Both the position numbers and the translations under genes were made by a program. DNA of 64,000 bases. Source: Microbacterium invictum (GTDB taxonomy: Bacteria; Actinomycetota; Actinomycetes; Actinomycetales; Microbacteriaceae). This document shows, in pieces, positions 7,268 to 16,345 of this stretch (the stretch's first letter is position 1; each line of letters begins with the position of its first letter). The notes beneath the pieces are model-generated. The model did no database searches. It was given only the letters and a program-made list of their open reading frames with translations, and was not told the origin of the DNA. The stretch covers positions 3,100,001 to 3,164,000 of the forward strand of contig NZ_JACIFH010000001.1 of the NCBI RefSeq assembly GCF_014197265.1. Reading direction: 5' to 3'.

Positions 7268-10200
7268 ATGGTAAGTTCCTCACGCCCACTCATGGCCTGC
7301 GCCGCACTCGCAATGGCGGTGGGCCTCGTCAGCGCGACGGGGCAGGCGCCAGCCGTCGCTGCGGCACCCGCGGATGTTCGGGTTGACGAAGCAGCGCAAC
7401 AGGTAGAACTTGTCTCTGACGATGTCGCGATGGTCATCGACTATCACGATGCTCTTCGTATCACCTCGCTCCGACTGGGCGATGCCGAAGAGGAGCTGGT
7501 GCCGATCACATCCGCGCAGGCGTCGTACACCTTCTCCCTTGACTCCGTGGGTCAGGTATTCGATGGGCAGGTCTCGTTCGGAGAAAGTCCCCGCAACCGT
7601 TGGACGTCGTACAGGTCTGCGAACGACGAAGACTGGATTGAGCTGCGACTGGGCGATGAGCAGTTCGTTTCTGGCCTCGATGTCTCGGTCTGGGCAGACG
7701 GCGGCGGGGTCGTCGCTCCCGCCGCGATGTGGGCCGAGGTGTGGGTTGATGGAGCATGGCAGTCGGTTGCCGGTGCCACATCGGCTCCGGCGACTCCCAC
7801 GGCTGGTTCGGTCAATGAGCTCAGGTTCATCACGCAGCGCACGGATCGCGTGAGGTTGTGGCTGGAGAAGTCTGGTGGCGCGACTGGGGTGACGGAGATT
7901 GAGGTTGTCGGCCCGGCTCAGCAGGTGGAAACGCTCGATCCCGCTCACCCTGCGGTATCTGCAGTTCTTCCGGGGTCTGCGCCGCAGGCCTCGTATACCT
8001 ACACGGGGGATTCGGTCGCACAAGTGACAGACGGAATCGTGTCGTACACCGAGTCACCACGCAACCGCTGGACGGCATACAAGTCACCCAACGCGTCAGA
8101 CTGGATCACAGTGGATCTGGGATCGATCATCACGGTGGACGAACTCCACATTGACTTCTTTGAAGATGCGGGCGCCGTTCGTGCACCATCTTCGTACACG
8201 GTGGACTATTGGGACGGCGCGGCATGGGCCGCCGTAACCGGTGTTGGCCGCGTGCCGTCATCTCCGACGGGAAACACCACGAACACCGTGAGCTTCGACC
8301 CGGTGAACACCTCACAGGTGCGGTTGACGATGGTGCACGCCGGGTCGTATCGCAGCGGAGTGACCGAGCTCGTTGCCGCTGAATCCGGCACGCCCGTGGG
8401 GTCAACGTGGGTCGGTACGCATGACCTTTCTTCGTCGCCGACGCTGACTGTTTCCGGATCGTCCGTCGTGTTCAGCGACGTGAGCTACGGTGGGATCGTC
8501 TCGGAAGAATGGTCGTTCGACGTGGCGCCTGAAGGTATCTCCGTGGAGATCGATCGCACCTTCGATGTTGCGACGAACGTGAGAGACCAGACGTTCGTTG
8601 GGCTTGGGTTTCACGAGAAAGCGTTCGACGCCGTGCAGCGCGTCGAAGACGGTGGAAGCCTCATTCTGCTTGATGCCAACCGTGACACGAACAGATTCCT
8701 GTCAGCAGAGCCGCTGCCAGAGCACCCGACGGGAAGCTGGTTCGGCAATACGCAGTACGCGATCTACACGACCGATGTCGACCTCGTCGACAAGGCCAAC
8801 GACCGAATTCTCAGCATCCGCGCTGCCTCTAGTGGGGAGAAGGGTCTCGTGATGCATCGCGACCCGAACCCGGCTGGCGAGCGCTCGTTAGAACTGGACT
8901 TCGCGGTGGCTCCCACCCTGTCGCACCCCTCCGGGACCTACCTGCCCCTGGCCGTCTTTCAGACCGAGCGCTTCAGTCAGCCCAGTGTGGCCGCCGAACA
9001 CACGGATTCGATAGCGATGACCTTCTCGGGCGATCGACCGTTGGCACACTACTACGACACACTCGAGATTCCCGCTGCCATGGGAATGAGCTCGGAGACC
9101 ATCTCGGGCATGCTCAACGACCTCCTGCGCTCCTCTGTGATTGACCTCAACGTGGGAATGGGCGACACGGACGTGAGTGGCATGGGTCCGTACGAGACGT
9201 GGTGGTATGCCCAGAACGCGACAGCCCTGCAGGCTTCGGGGGACGAGGGCTACCTCAACACGCTCAAGAACTTCGTTCGATTCATCAAGAACGAGAACTA
9301 CCCGATCCATGGCACCGGACAATTGTGGGCGGTGAGCGCGCGGAACACCTCGTGGTACAAGGACTACTTCTTCGACACGTACGGTCAGTATGTCGCGGGC
9401 GTTGCGTCGATCTACCACCTGTCGGGCGATGACGAATGGTTGCTGGAGGTCGCACCGAGCGTTCGGGACTCTCTGGACTGGGTTCTTGCGCGCGACACCA
9501 ACTCCAACGGACTTGTCGAGTCGTTCGGCGTCGGCATCACACAGTGGGATGATCAGACACAGATCGGCCAAGAGAGCGCGTACGCCAATATCTTCCTCTA
9601 CAAGGCACTGAACGACTGGGCGCAACTCGAAGAGGATGTCTTTGCAGACGCCACCCTCGCAGCCCAATATCGTGCTCGTGCCGATCAGATCTCGACCACA
9701 CTCAACACCGACACTACGGCCGGCGGCTTCTGGTCATCGACAACGAACTCGTACGTGCACTCGCGTGACCTTGCAGGCAACGTCCGAGGCGACGTCGCGC
9801 ACGTGCACGACAATGCGACAGCTGTGAGCTTCGGGGTTGCGGATGAGTCACGAGCGGAAGCCATCATGGACGAATACAGCTCGTTCTACGACAGCAACGC
9901 GCTTACCCTCTTCCCGGCGCAGCGACTCAACTACACCGGCGGAGAGAACACCAACGCATTCCCCTCATACCTCAACGGCAACGTCTTCCCGCAGATGACG
10001 CTTGAGATGATGAGTGCCTATGTGAGTGTCGGGGAGTATGAACGCGCGACCGATCTGCTCGCTGAACTCGCGGCGCAGTACGACATCGATCAACTCGTGT
10101 ACAACACGTACAACTGGGACATGTCCGTCGACAGGCGGCGAGAGCCATGGTTCGCGGCAAACGCACGTCCTGCCGCAGGACTGTATACGCAGCTGTTGGG

Positions 10201-10528
10201 CATCAGGCCAGCGGCAGACCACCTCGTTTTCGGTCCAATCCCACACAGCGACCTCGATGGTGCCGAACTCAGCTACCACACCCAAGGTCACCAGTTCGAT
10301 CTCGCGATCGTTGACAGCGACACTCGTACAGTCAACACGGACCAAAGCGGATACCCCGTCGTTTTGCAGTGGCGTGATCTCGCCCCCCACACCGACTACG
10401 ACGTTCAAGTCACCAACCCCACGACGGGAACCACCGTCGTGACCGTGACCGCAACAGCCGAAGGGGAACTCTCGTACTCCTCCGCACAGGTCGGCGAGAC
10501 GGAGTACTCGATCTCGCTTACGCCCTAG
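7268..10528 (+). CDS. Secreted six-hairpin glycosidase with two discoidin domains
   Basis: This 1,086-residue exported enzyme has a signal peptide at residues 1 to about 32. Two F5/8 type C (discoidin, CBM32-like) repeats follow at about 81-214 and 236-371. They share the sequences SPRNRW and VTE(I/L) and probably bind a polysaccharide. A beta-rich linker leads to a helical region from about 600 to 960 with ETWWYAQNATAL and GLVESFGVGITQWDDQTQ, which suggests an (alpha/alpha)6 barrel glycosidase. A small beta domain closes the protein. The ribosome-binding site AAAGGAG is strong. It probably releases sugars outside the cell for the upstream importer. The exact GH family is not recognised. Confidence 0.75.
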   Translation: MVSSSRPLMACAALAMAVGLVSATGQAPAVAAAPADVRVDEAAQQVELVSDDVAMVIDYHDALRITSLRLGDAEEELVPITSAQASYTFSLDSVGQVFDGQVSFGESPRNRWTSYRSANDEDWIELRLGDEQFVSGLDVSVWADGGGVVAPAAMWAEVWVDGAWQSVAGATSAPATPTAGSVNELRFITQRTDRVRLWLEKSGGATGVTEIEVVGPAQQVETLDPAHPAVSAVLPGSAPQASYTYTGDSVAQVTDGIVSYTESPRNRWTAYKSPNASDWITVDLGSIITVDELHIDFFEDAGAVRAPSSYTVDYWDGAAWAAVTGVGRVPSSPTGNTTNTVSFDPVNTSQVRLTMVHAGSYRSGVTELVAAESGTPVGSTWVGTHDLSSSPTLTVSGSSVVFSDVSYGGIVSEEWSFDVAPEGISVEIDRTFDVATNVRDQTFVGLGFHEKAFDAVQRVEDGGSLILLDANRDTNRFLSAEPLPEHPTGSWFGNTQYAIYTTDVDLVDKANDRILSIRAASSGEKGLVMHRDPNPAGERSLELDFAVAPTLSHPSGTYLPLAVFQTERFSQPSVAAEHTDSIAMTFSGDRPLAHYYDTLEIPAAMGMSSETISGMLNDLLRSSVIDLNVGMGDTDVSGMGPYETWWYAQNATALQASGDEGYLNTLKNFVRFIKNENYPIHGTGQLWAVSARNTSWYKDYFFDTYGQYVAGVASIYHLSGDDEWLLEVAPSVRDSLDWVLARDTNSNGLVESFGVGITQWDDQTQIGQESAYANIFLYKALNDWAQLEEDVFADATLAAQYRARADQISTTLNTDTTAGGFWSSTTNSYVHSRDLAGNVRGDVAHVHDNATAVSFGVADESRAEAIMDEYSSFYDSNALTLFPAQRLNYTGGENTNAFPSYLNGNVFPQMTLEMMSAYVSVGEYERATDLLAELAAQYDIDQLVYNTYNWDMSVDRRREPWFAANARPAAGLYTQLLGIRPAADHLVFGPIPHSDLDGAELSYHTQGHQFDLAIVDSDTRTVNTDQSGYPVVLQWRDLAPHTDYDVQVTNPTTGTTVVTVTATAEGELSYSSAQVGETEYSISLTP

Positions 10529-10581
10529 CTCGGAGTATCCGTCTCCAGGAGTAGGAGGAAATCTCGTAGTCGAAGCCGTCG

Positions 10582-10788
10582 CTACTCAACAAACGAGACA
10601 CGGCCGGCGCGCCAGTTCTCGAAGTGCTCAGCTTCGAGCGTGAACCACGCTGCGTGCTGAGGCGTCCGCTCGATTCCGAGATCAGGCACGAACTCAGCGA
10701 CAGCATCGGTTGCAGATCCTTCGTTGTCGAACAGGGTGCCGTCGAGATCGAAGCCGACCGCTCGCCAACGCATCACCGAGTCGTTCAT
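10582..10788 (-). pseudogene. Truncated HAD-superfamily hydrolase
   Basis: A 68-residue open frame begins MNDSVMRWRAVGFDLDGTLF and contains HAD motif I (DLDGT) with the nucleophile Asp. It stops after about one third of a normal HAD phosphatase (200-230 residues), so motifs II to IV are missing. The break falls between the end of the glycosidase gene and the recombinase module, on the same strand as the recombinases. It looks like a gene broken by a rearrangement linked to the mobile element. Confidence 0.65.
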
Positions 10789-10827
10789 CCAGCCATCGTT
10801 CCTGAGGGCGGCACCGTCGCCATAGCG

Positions 10828-13302
10828 TCACTCTGGCTGGAGAAGCTCGTCGACGTAGCGCGACCTGCTCGCTGCGACAGCGTCTCGCCAGACAATGGCG
10901 GTGCGGATGTGGATGCCTGTCAGGTCGGCAAGGACGACTGGGTGGAGCTGCGCGGCAAGCGATGTGAGCGCCCCTCTGCGAGCTGGCGCGACCGTGACGC
11001 CGATTTCTCTCAGTCGCCGGGTCAGCGTGGTGTTCGCGAGTGGATAGCCCGGTCGCGTTCCAGGGAGGAGCCAGACGCCATCGTGGACGTCATGAAGGAG
11101 CCGTCGTGCAGTGCGAGCAGCGATCACGGCCTCTGCCACGATGCCGAGTTCGTTCGGGAGGTAGAGGTGTTCTGAGCCGATCCGAATCCGCGCCAACCCA
11201 TTGACGGAGTCGACCCGGTCAAGGGTGATCCGTGCGATGCGGTGAGGGTGGATCCCGTAGAGCAGCACCAGAGCGGCGGCGAGTCTTGTGCCTGCCAGGA
11301 TGTCGTCGTTCCGGAGGACGTCTGCGAGAAGTCGCTGGCGTCTCTCGTCCGACAGGCCGCCGATAGTCGGTGCGGGAGGATGCGCGCGAAATACCGACAG
11401 GTCGCGGGCAAGTCTATTTCGGCGCGCCCACCGCAGGAATCCCTGGACTCGGTGCCGCTCGGTGCCGGTGGTCGACCAGTGATCTACTTGGCCCTGCGTC
11501 AGCTGTTCGAGCGATGTTCCCTCGCGCTCGGCCCACTCAAGTAGGTCCTTGATAATCCGTAGCTCACGACGCCGAGACCCGGCGAGGCTGCCTGATATCG
11601 GTCCCGGCTTTGCTCGTAACTCGCGAAGGTGTTTCCAGTTCGCGTACTGCGTGAACGCGGATCGAGCGACGGGATCTGAGATCGTCTGCGCAGCCTCCGA
11701 TATCCATCTCTCGAACCGCTGCAGGTGATAGTCGACGGTGGCTAGGAGACCGTATTGCACGAGAAGTGCACGCACGTGTCGCGTGGTTTGCTCAGGACCG
11801 AGAGCATCTATTGCGGTGTGTGCGATGGGTCCCGGCTCTGCGAGGACATTGCGCAAGAGCAGGAGCGAGCGTGGGCGGAGGAAGGCGCTCACGGTTCGCC
11901 CGTCCGCGCCGCTCAACAACGCGTCCCGCAGCGCCACTGCCGACGGGTTGGCCTCGAAGATGCTCGCTGGGAACATCTCGGTTGCAAGATCGATGATGGT
12001 GCACCGATCGCAGAGCCCTGTCTGCCGCAGTTTGCGATGAGTTCCGCAGCGTGTGCAATCGCGGAAGCTCGACGGGTGCTTCTTGAAGCACGTTCCGCAC
12101 AGCGGTTCACCGTCCACGCGTCCGCGGACATTGCGGGACTGGCCGCAAGAGACGCAGGTGTCTGTGGGACGGTCGCTGCAGGAACCGCAGAGCGGAGCGC
12201 CCGCTTCATCCCGCGTGTGGACCAGGCGGACTGTGCCGCAACGTGCGCACGTGACGCGCTTGCGCCGGCAACCCTCACAAACGGCGCGCGGCGTTCCTGC
12301 GAAGCGGCACGGTTCGACGCGGCCGCACTTCGAGCACGTGTCGACGGCGCTCATGAGCCGACACGACCCGCACACAGCACCGGTCGGACCGAAGGCCGCC
12401 ACAATTCGCCGCTGCCCGCACATTGTGCAGTCGGCGATCTGCTCGGGGTCGGACTTCCAGCACCACTGGCAGAGCTTTGTTCCGTCCGGGAGCTGACGAG
12501 AGATAGTGCGTGGCTGGCGACATCGATCACAGTCTTGGCGGCGTCCGTTCCGGTAGCAGCGCGCGCAGACTCGAGCTCCATCGAGCACGTTCGTAAGCGG
12601 TCTGCCGGACTGGCAGACGGCGCAGACGAGGGGCCGCAGCTGCGGATAATGCACCGCGAGCACTGCGTACAGGCGTGCGAAGGCGGCGTTGCCCTGCGAG
12701 GGGTGGGCGAGCCAGACTGTGCTGTTCTCGACGCAGTCCAGAGTGAGTCGAAGTTGCTCGGTTTCCGACGCCGATGCGGCGAGCAACCCATCATCGATGA
12801 CGGAGGCAGCCAGCTCCGGGACCTCGCGGCGCAGAACGGTCAGCAGGATCGCGCTTCGCCGTGACCGCATGCTGTTCCAGCAGCGAAGGCAGAACGTCCG
12901 GCCGGCGGCTCTACGAGGATTCAGTACCGAGTTGCCGCACTCCGCGCACGAGTGGAATCTCCTGGTCGCTCGCTTGGCGCATGTCCCACAGAGCCGCAGA
13001 TCGCCCACGTTAACGAAGGCCGCTGCAAGCTCCCTCTCACAGGACGGACAGCGCGGCAGTCGAACGGCCGAATGAGGGACGTCGATGGCGACGATGATTC
13101 TCTGCAGAGCGCGCGGCATCTGCGCACTGCCGCTGACGAGAAGCGTGGGGTCGGCGACAAGTGCAGCCAGAAGCCGGTCGGCATGCGCTGGCTTTGCCAG
13201 GACTCCGGCGGCGGCCTCGCGAACGCGCCGAGGTTCAATCGCTGGATCTGCCTCGACGATCCGTTTCGTTATGTCGTCGAGCAGTTCATCAAGCGTCGCC
13301 AT
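10828..13302 (-). CDS. Zinc-ribbon tyrosine-recombinase-like protein
   Basis: This 824-residue protein is the third gene of the recombinase module. Residues from about 95 to 440 hold nine successive CxxC...CxxC zinc ribbons, for example CPSC...CGTC, CAEC...CLRC and CVSC...CGTC. The C-terminal third has the outline of a tyrosine recombinase: a helical core-binding part, then LLYGIHPHRIARITLDRVD where the first catalytic Arg is expected, and a final SRSRYV with a Tyr eight residues from the end. Several catalytic positions look altered, so it may be an accessory or specialised recombinase. The ATG at 13302 is chosen because it overlaps the HTH gene by 14 bp; an earlier in-frame ATG lies at 13407. 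Confidence 0.65.
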   Translation of the reverse strand: MATLDELLDDITKRIVEADPAIEPRRVREAAAGVLAKPAHADRLLAALVADPTLLVSGSAQMPRALQRIIVAIDVPHSAVRLPRCPSCERELAAAFVNVGDLRLCGTCAKRATRRFHSCAECGNSVLNPRRAAGRTFCLRCWNSMRSRRSAILLTVLRREVPELAASVIDDGLLAASASETEQLRLTLDCVENSTVWLAHPSQGNAAFARLYAVLAVHYPQLRPLVCAVCQSGRPLTNVLDGARVCARCYRNGRRQDCDRCRQPRTISRQLPDGTKLCQWCWKSDPEQIADCTMCGQRRIVAAFGPTGAVCGSCRLMSAVDTCSKCGRVEPCRFAGTPRAVCEGCRRKRVTCARCGTVRLVHTRDEAGAPLCGSCSDRPTDTCVSCGQSRNVRGRVDGEPLCGTCFKKHPSSFRDCTRCGTHRKLRQTGLCDRCTIIDLATEMFPASIFEANPSAVALRDALLSGADGRTVSAFLRPRSLLLLRNVLAEPGPIAHTAIDALGPEQTTRHVRALLVQYGLLATVDYHLQRFERWISEAAQTISDPVARSAFTQYANWKHLRELRAKPGPISGSLAGSRRRELRIIKDLLEWAEREGTSLEQLTQGQVDHWSTTGTERHRVQGFLRWARRNRLARDLSVFRAHPPAPTIGGLSDERRQRLLADVLRNDDILAGTRLAAALVLLYGIHPHRIARITLDRVDSVNGLARIRIGSEHLYLPNELGIVAEAVIAARTARRLLHDVHDGVWLLPGTRPGYPLANTTLTRRLREIGVTVAPARRGALTSLAAQLHPVVLADLTGIHIRTAIVWRDAVAASRSRYVDELLQPE

Positions 13303-13639
13303 CGGGAAGGATGCGTGCCCGCTTGGGGCGAGCGCCGGTTGTTCGCAGCGCATCATTCGCACGCTCTGGAGCGGCGTGTTCTGTACCGGTTCTCTCGACC
13401 GCGGCACCGAGGTGGACCGGACGGATGAGATCGTCGGCGCCGCAGTGCAGGATGTCCATCAATGCCACGAACGCGTGCAGATTGAGTCGTTCAGGTGCTT
13501 CCGTCACCAATCGATACACCTGGCTCGACGACATCTTCACACCACGCTCCGTCAACGCGCGATGCATATCCGTTGTCTTGTACATTCCCGCCGCGGCCAT
13601 AAGCTCCCGCAGCCGCCACTCGTAATCGATGATCTTCAC
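13289..13639 (-). CDS. XRE/Cro-type helix-turn-helix protein of the recombinase module
   Basis: This 116-residue DNA-binding protein has its HTH at about residues 8-70 (LRELMAAAGMYKTTDMHRAL ... SSSQVYRLVTEAPERLNLHA) and a variable, basic tail. Its start at 13639 overlaps the end of the integrase gene by four bases, and its end overlaps the zinc-ribbon recombinase gene. The three proteins are therefore made from one coupled transcript. By position it could control the module's promoter or act as an excision or directionality factor; neither is proven by sequence. Confidence 0.8.
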   Translation of the reverse strand: MKIIDYEWRLRELMAAAGMYKTTDMHRALTERGVKMSSSQVYRLVTEAPERLNLHAFVALMDILHCGADDLIRPVHLGAAVERTGTEHAAPERANDALRTTGARPKRARILPDGDA

Positions 13640-14754
13640 GATTCACCCTCTCTCGATCCCGAGACGACACGACGTACCGCGTCGAGCATCATCTTGTTCT
13701 TAAAGTCGCTGCTGACTCCCGTGTAGATCGCCGTCGTCGACTGATACGCGTGCCCGAGCTGCTCCTTAATGAAGACCGGGTCGACGCCATCTTCGGCGAG
13801 ATGGGTTGCGTAGCTGTGGCGCAGCGCATGCGGGGTCAACACATCGTCGAGCTTGAGTTCATCCCGGTAGTAAGCGAATCGCTCCGAGACATCCCGAGGC
13901 TTCATCCGTGTCCCTCGTTCGGTGACGAAAATCGCGTTGGTCGGTCGGGTGGACTTGATCATGAGCGGCCGTACTTGATCCAGATAGTCCTGCAGAGCGT
14001 CGACTGCCCACTGGTGAACCGTTGCCACCCCGCGCCGCTTGGGAGCCCCGCCGCTGGAGGACTTGCCCATCCGAACCTGAACGATGCCCATCCCGGCGAA
14101 CTGCGGCGCGTGCGGGGTGCGGAGAAGGTCGGTGGTATCTAAATGGCACATTTCGTTCGCGCGCAGCCCCCACCCGTAGAGCACCTTGAACATCGTCGCG
14201 TCGCGATAGGCGAGCGTCGCGCCCTTCCTCTTCTGCTCGAGACGGAGATCGACTTCTCGATCGACACGATCGAGAAGCATCTGCAGCTCACGGCGAGTCA
14301 ACGGGCGGCGACCTGGCGATCCTTCAAGGTCGACCAGATGACGAAGCGTGTTCTCCTCGTGCGACACCTGCACCGGGTGCTCACCGAATCGCTCTTCGCA
14401 CTCGGCCACCCACCCGTAGTGCGGGGAGCACAAGTAGGTGCAGAACGAGCGGATCGCTTGTTGATAGCCGCGACGTGTCGAAAGCACGAGCCCGCGGGTA
14501 ACGAGCTCCACCATCCACTCGTCGAACATCGCCGCCGACCACCGCCACGGCCATTCACCACAGAACTCTCGGAACGCCCGTACCCTGCCCACAGTCCCGG
14601 ACACGGAGCTCTGCTTCAGGCCGCGTCCGCCCTTCATCTGGGCCGACCACCCCTGGATCATGCCATCGAAGACCGTCTCCTCCTCGTGCAGGAACCGCAC
14701 ACCAGAGGCCAGGTGAAGCGATGCCGACCCGAACGGCACGCCCTCTCGAGTCAT
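13636..14754 (-). CDS. Tyrosine recombinase/integrase (XerC/XerD-like)
   Basis: This 372-residue site-specific recombinase is first in the three-gene module. A SAM-like core-binding domain covers about residues 25-125 and the catalytic domain about 150-350. The catalytic set is complete: Arg198 (GWGLRANEM), His309 and Arg312 (HALRHSYATHL), His335 (LGHAY) and the nucleophile Tyr344 (TAIYT). The ATG at 14754 is chosen because GGAAGGA lies just upstream; an ATG at 14784 has no ribosome-binding site. It sits at the island's right edge, facing inwards, as expected for the enzyme that mobilises the element. Confidence 0.93.
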   Translation of the reverse strand: MTREGVPFGSASLHLASGVRFLHEEETVFDGMIQGWSAQMKGGRGLKQSSVSGTVGRVRAFREFCGEWPWRWSAAMFDEWMVELVTRGLVLSTRRGYQQAIRSFCTYLCSPHYGWVAECEERFGEHPVQVSHEENTLRHLVDLEGSPGRRPLTRRELQMLLDRVDREVDLRLEQKRKGATLAYRDATMFKVLYGWGLRANEMCHLDTTDLLRTPHAPQFAGMGIVQVRMGKSSSGGAPKRRGVATVHQWAVDALQDYLDQVRPLMIKSTRPTNAIFVTERGTRMKPRDVSERFAYYRDELKLDDVLTPHALRHSYATHLAEDGVDPVFIKEQLGHAYQSTTAIYTGVSSDFKNKMMLDAVRRVVSGSREGES

Positions 14755-14765
14755 CGCATTCCTTC

Positions 14766-14902
14766 CGTTTAACGCTCTAATCATGCATTAAACGGGCGTG
14801 GCTTTGCTAGATCGGCCTTCATGTCGCGGACAGCGCCAGGTCAGCTTCTGCGAAGATGGTGGCCAGATCAGGCTGAACTCATGCGAAATCCTGCGTTTAA
14901 CG
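14766..14902. repeat. CGTTTAACG repeats beside the integrase gene (candidate recombination sites)
   Basis: CGTTTAACG is present at 14766-14774 and again at 14894-14902, and an inverted TTAAACG lies at 14788-14794. The second copy is within about 20 bp of the point where the phosphotransferase gene is broken. Repeats of this kind on both sides of an integrase promoter are plausible recombinase binding or core sites. The 110 bp between them contain no gene. Confidence 0.4.
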
Positions 14903-15439
14903 GAACTTCGTACGGTTGAGGGTGTTGGGGCAGCAGGCGTCCGCGTGGCACACGACGAACAGGTCGACCTCGGGCGCGGTGCGCAGCGCTTCGGGCACCT
15001 CGATGCCGCGGGTCGCGGCGGCGCGCAGGCGCGAGGGCACGGTCCACTCGAACGGACAGCCGGTCACCGGCAGTGCCTCGTGCAGCGCCCGCAGCGCTTC
15101 GCCGACCGCCCGCACGGCAGTGGCCGGTTCTGCGAGCCACCGCGGGTCGACGGCCGACAGCCCCGGGATCGCCCGGGTCACGAGCCATTCGTGGCTGTCG
15201 TCGCCACCGGCATCCACCACCTCCGGCACCCGGATGTAGCGGCCGGCCCACGCGAGCCGCTCGGCCTCACCGGCCATGGTCGTCTCCGCATTGCGTGGCC
15301 CGTACTTGATGAACCGGCCGTCATCGGTACGGAAGGTGAGCCCGCCCAGCTCGTTCGCCCAGACCGGGGTCAGCCCCGCGCCGCGTGCGAGGCGGGCGAC
15401 GGGTTCGGGTACCGGCATCCACTCGGTCGGGATCGTCAT
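14897..15439 (-). pseudogene. Aminoglycoside-phosphotransferase-like gene, 3' end lost
   Basis: The 180-residue remnant starts at ATG 15439 (MTIPTEWMPVPEPV). It has the N-lobe and hinge of the APH(3')-like kinases (FIKYGPRNAETTMAGEAERL, LVTRAIPGLSA, LRALHEALPV). It reaches the catalytic loop HADACCPNTL, which fits the HxDxxxxN pattern, and then diverges at once to NRTKFR and a stop. The DFG-equivalent Asp and the rest of the C-lobe (about 80 residues) are missing, so the enzyme is inactive. The break marks the right junction of the accessory island. Confidence 0.8.
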
Positions 15440-15506
15440 GCCTCCATCTTCGTGGCGGCACGGCGAGCGGAGGCACCGCGGCACCGCAGTCCGGCCGCAC
15501 GGGTCG

Positions 15507-15743
15507 TCAGCGGGTCAGCAGGCGGGGCGTGGGGCCTTCGAGACGTGCGACCGCGATCTTAAGCTCGGTGATCTCGCCCTCGACGCGGCCCAGGCGGGTC
15601 TCGACGTTGTCGAACCGCACTCCGAGTCGAGCCTCGAGCCTGTTCATGAGATGCGACATCAGCGCCCACAGTCCGCCGAACAACGTGGCGGCGAGCATCG
15701 CGCCGGCGATGATTACGCCGATGACGTCTGGGCTCACGGTCAT
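15507..15743 (-). CDS. Small membrane protein with coiled-coil tail
   Basis: This 78-residue protein starts MTVSPDVIGVIIAGAMLAA. One membrane helix at about residues 8-30 is followed by an amphipathic, heptad-like region (RLEARLGVRFDNVETRLGRV) that should form a coiled coil. Small proteins of this kind are common in Microbacteriaceae, but no function is recognised. The ATG at 15743 is chosen because the upstream part of the frame is Arg/Ser-rich and non-coding in character. Confidence 0.6.
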   Translation of the reverse strand: MTVSPDVIGVIIAGAMLAATLFGGLWALMSHLMNRLEARLGVRFDNVETRLGRVEGEITELKIAVARLEGPTPRLLTR

Positions 15744-15870
15744 GCCCCCATTCTGCCCCCGATCGGCGGGGTGCACCAGGAACGGTACGCGCGCGGCCGA
15801 TGCTCGTGACGCGGGAATCGTCGAACTGTGGACAACCCGAGCGGACGGCCACCTGGGGAGGAGGCGACGC

Positions 15871-16215
15871 CTACCTCTGCAATACCGCGCGCAGCAGCAG
15901 TGCGTGGTTGTGCTCCTCGTCGTGCGTCGCAAACAGCAACGTGACGGTGTCGTGCCCCGCCAGCTGCTCGCGCAGCGCGTCGACGGCCGCCCCGTCCGCG
16001 ATCTCGGCGCGATACGCCGCCTCGAAGTCGGGCCAGCTCATCCCCTCGTGGTGGAACGCCTTCCGCAGCTCGCTCGACGGAGCCACGTCCTTGTCCCACA
16101 GATCGACGGCGGCGCGCTCCTTCGACAGCCCTCGGGGCCAGAGCCGGTCGACGAGCACCCGATACCCGTCGGTGGATGCCGGATCCTCATACACGCGCTT
16201 CACAGTGATCTCCAC
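15871..16215 (-). CDS. DUF488 family protein (YeaO-like)
   Basis: This 114-residue cytoplasmic protein of the DUF488 family shows its signature YRVLVDRLWPRGLSKERAAV followed by LWDKDVAPSSELRKAFHH. The GTG at 16215 gives the usual length. The family has no agreed biochemical role. It is divergent from the SDR gene at 16346, with about 130 bp of shared upstream region. Confidence 0.85.
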   Translation of the reverse strand: MEITVKRVYEDPASTDGYRVLVDRLWPRGLSKERAAVDLWDKDVAPSSELRKAFHHEGMSWPDFEAAYRAEIADGAAVDALREQLAGHDTVTLLFATHDEEHNHALLLRAVLQR

Positions 16216-16345
16216 GGCACCAGTCTGCCCCCGTCCACGGCCGGCGGGTAGTCTGGTCGCAGGGGACCCGGCTTGGCACGCAGTCCCGCGTAGTGTGGGA
16301 CGCAATACCAGTTTCACGACGCACGACCAGTTCGAAGGAGAACGC

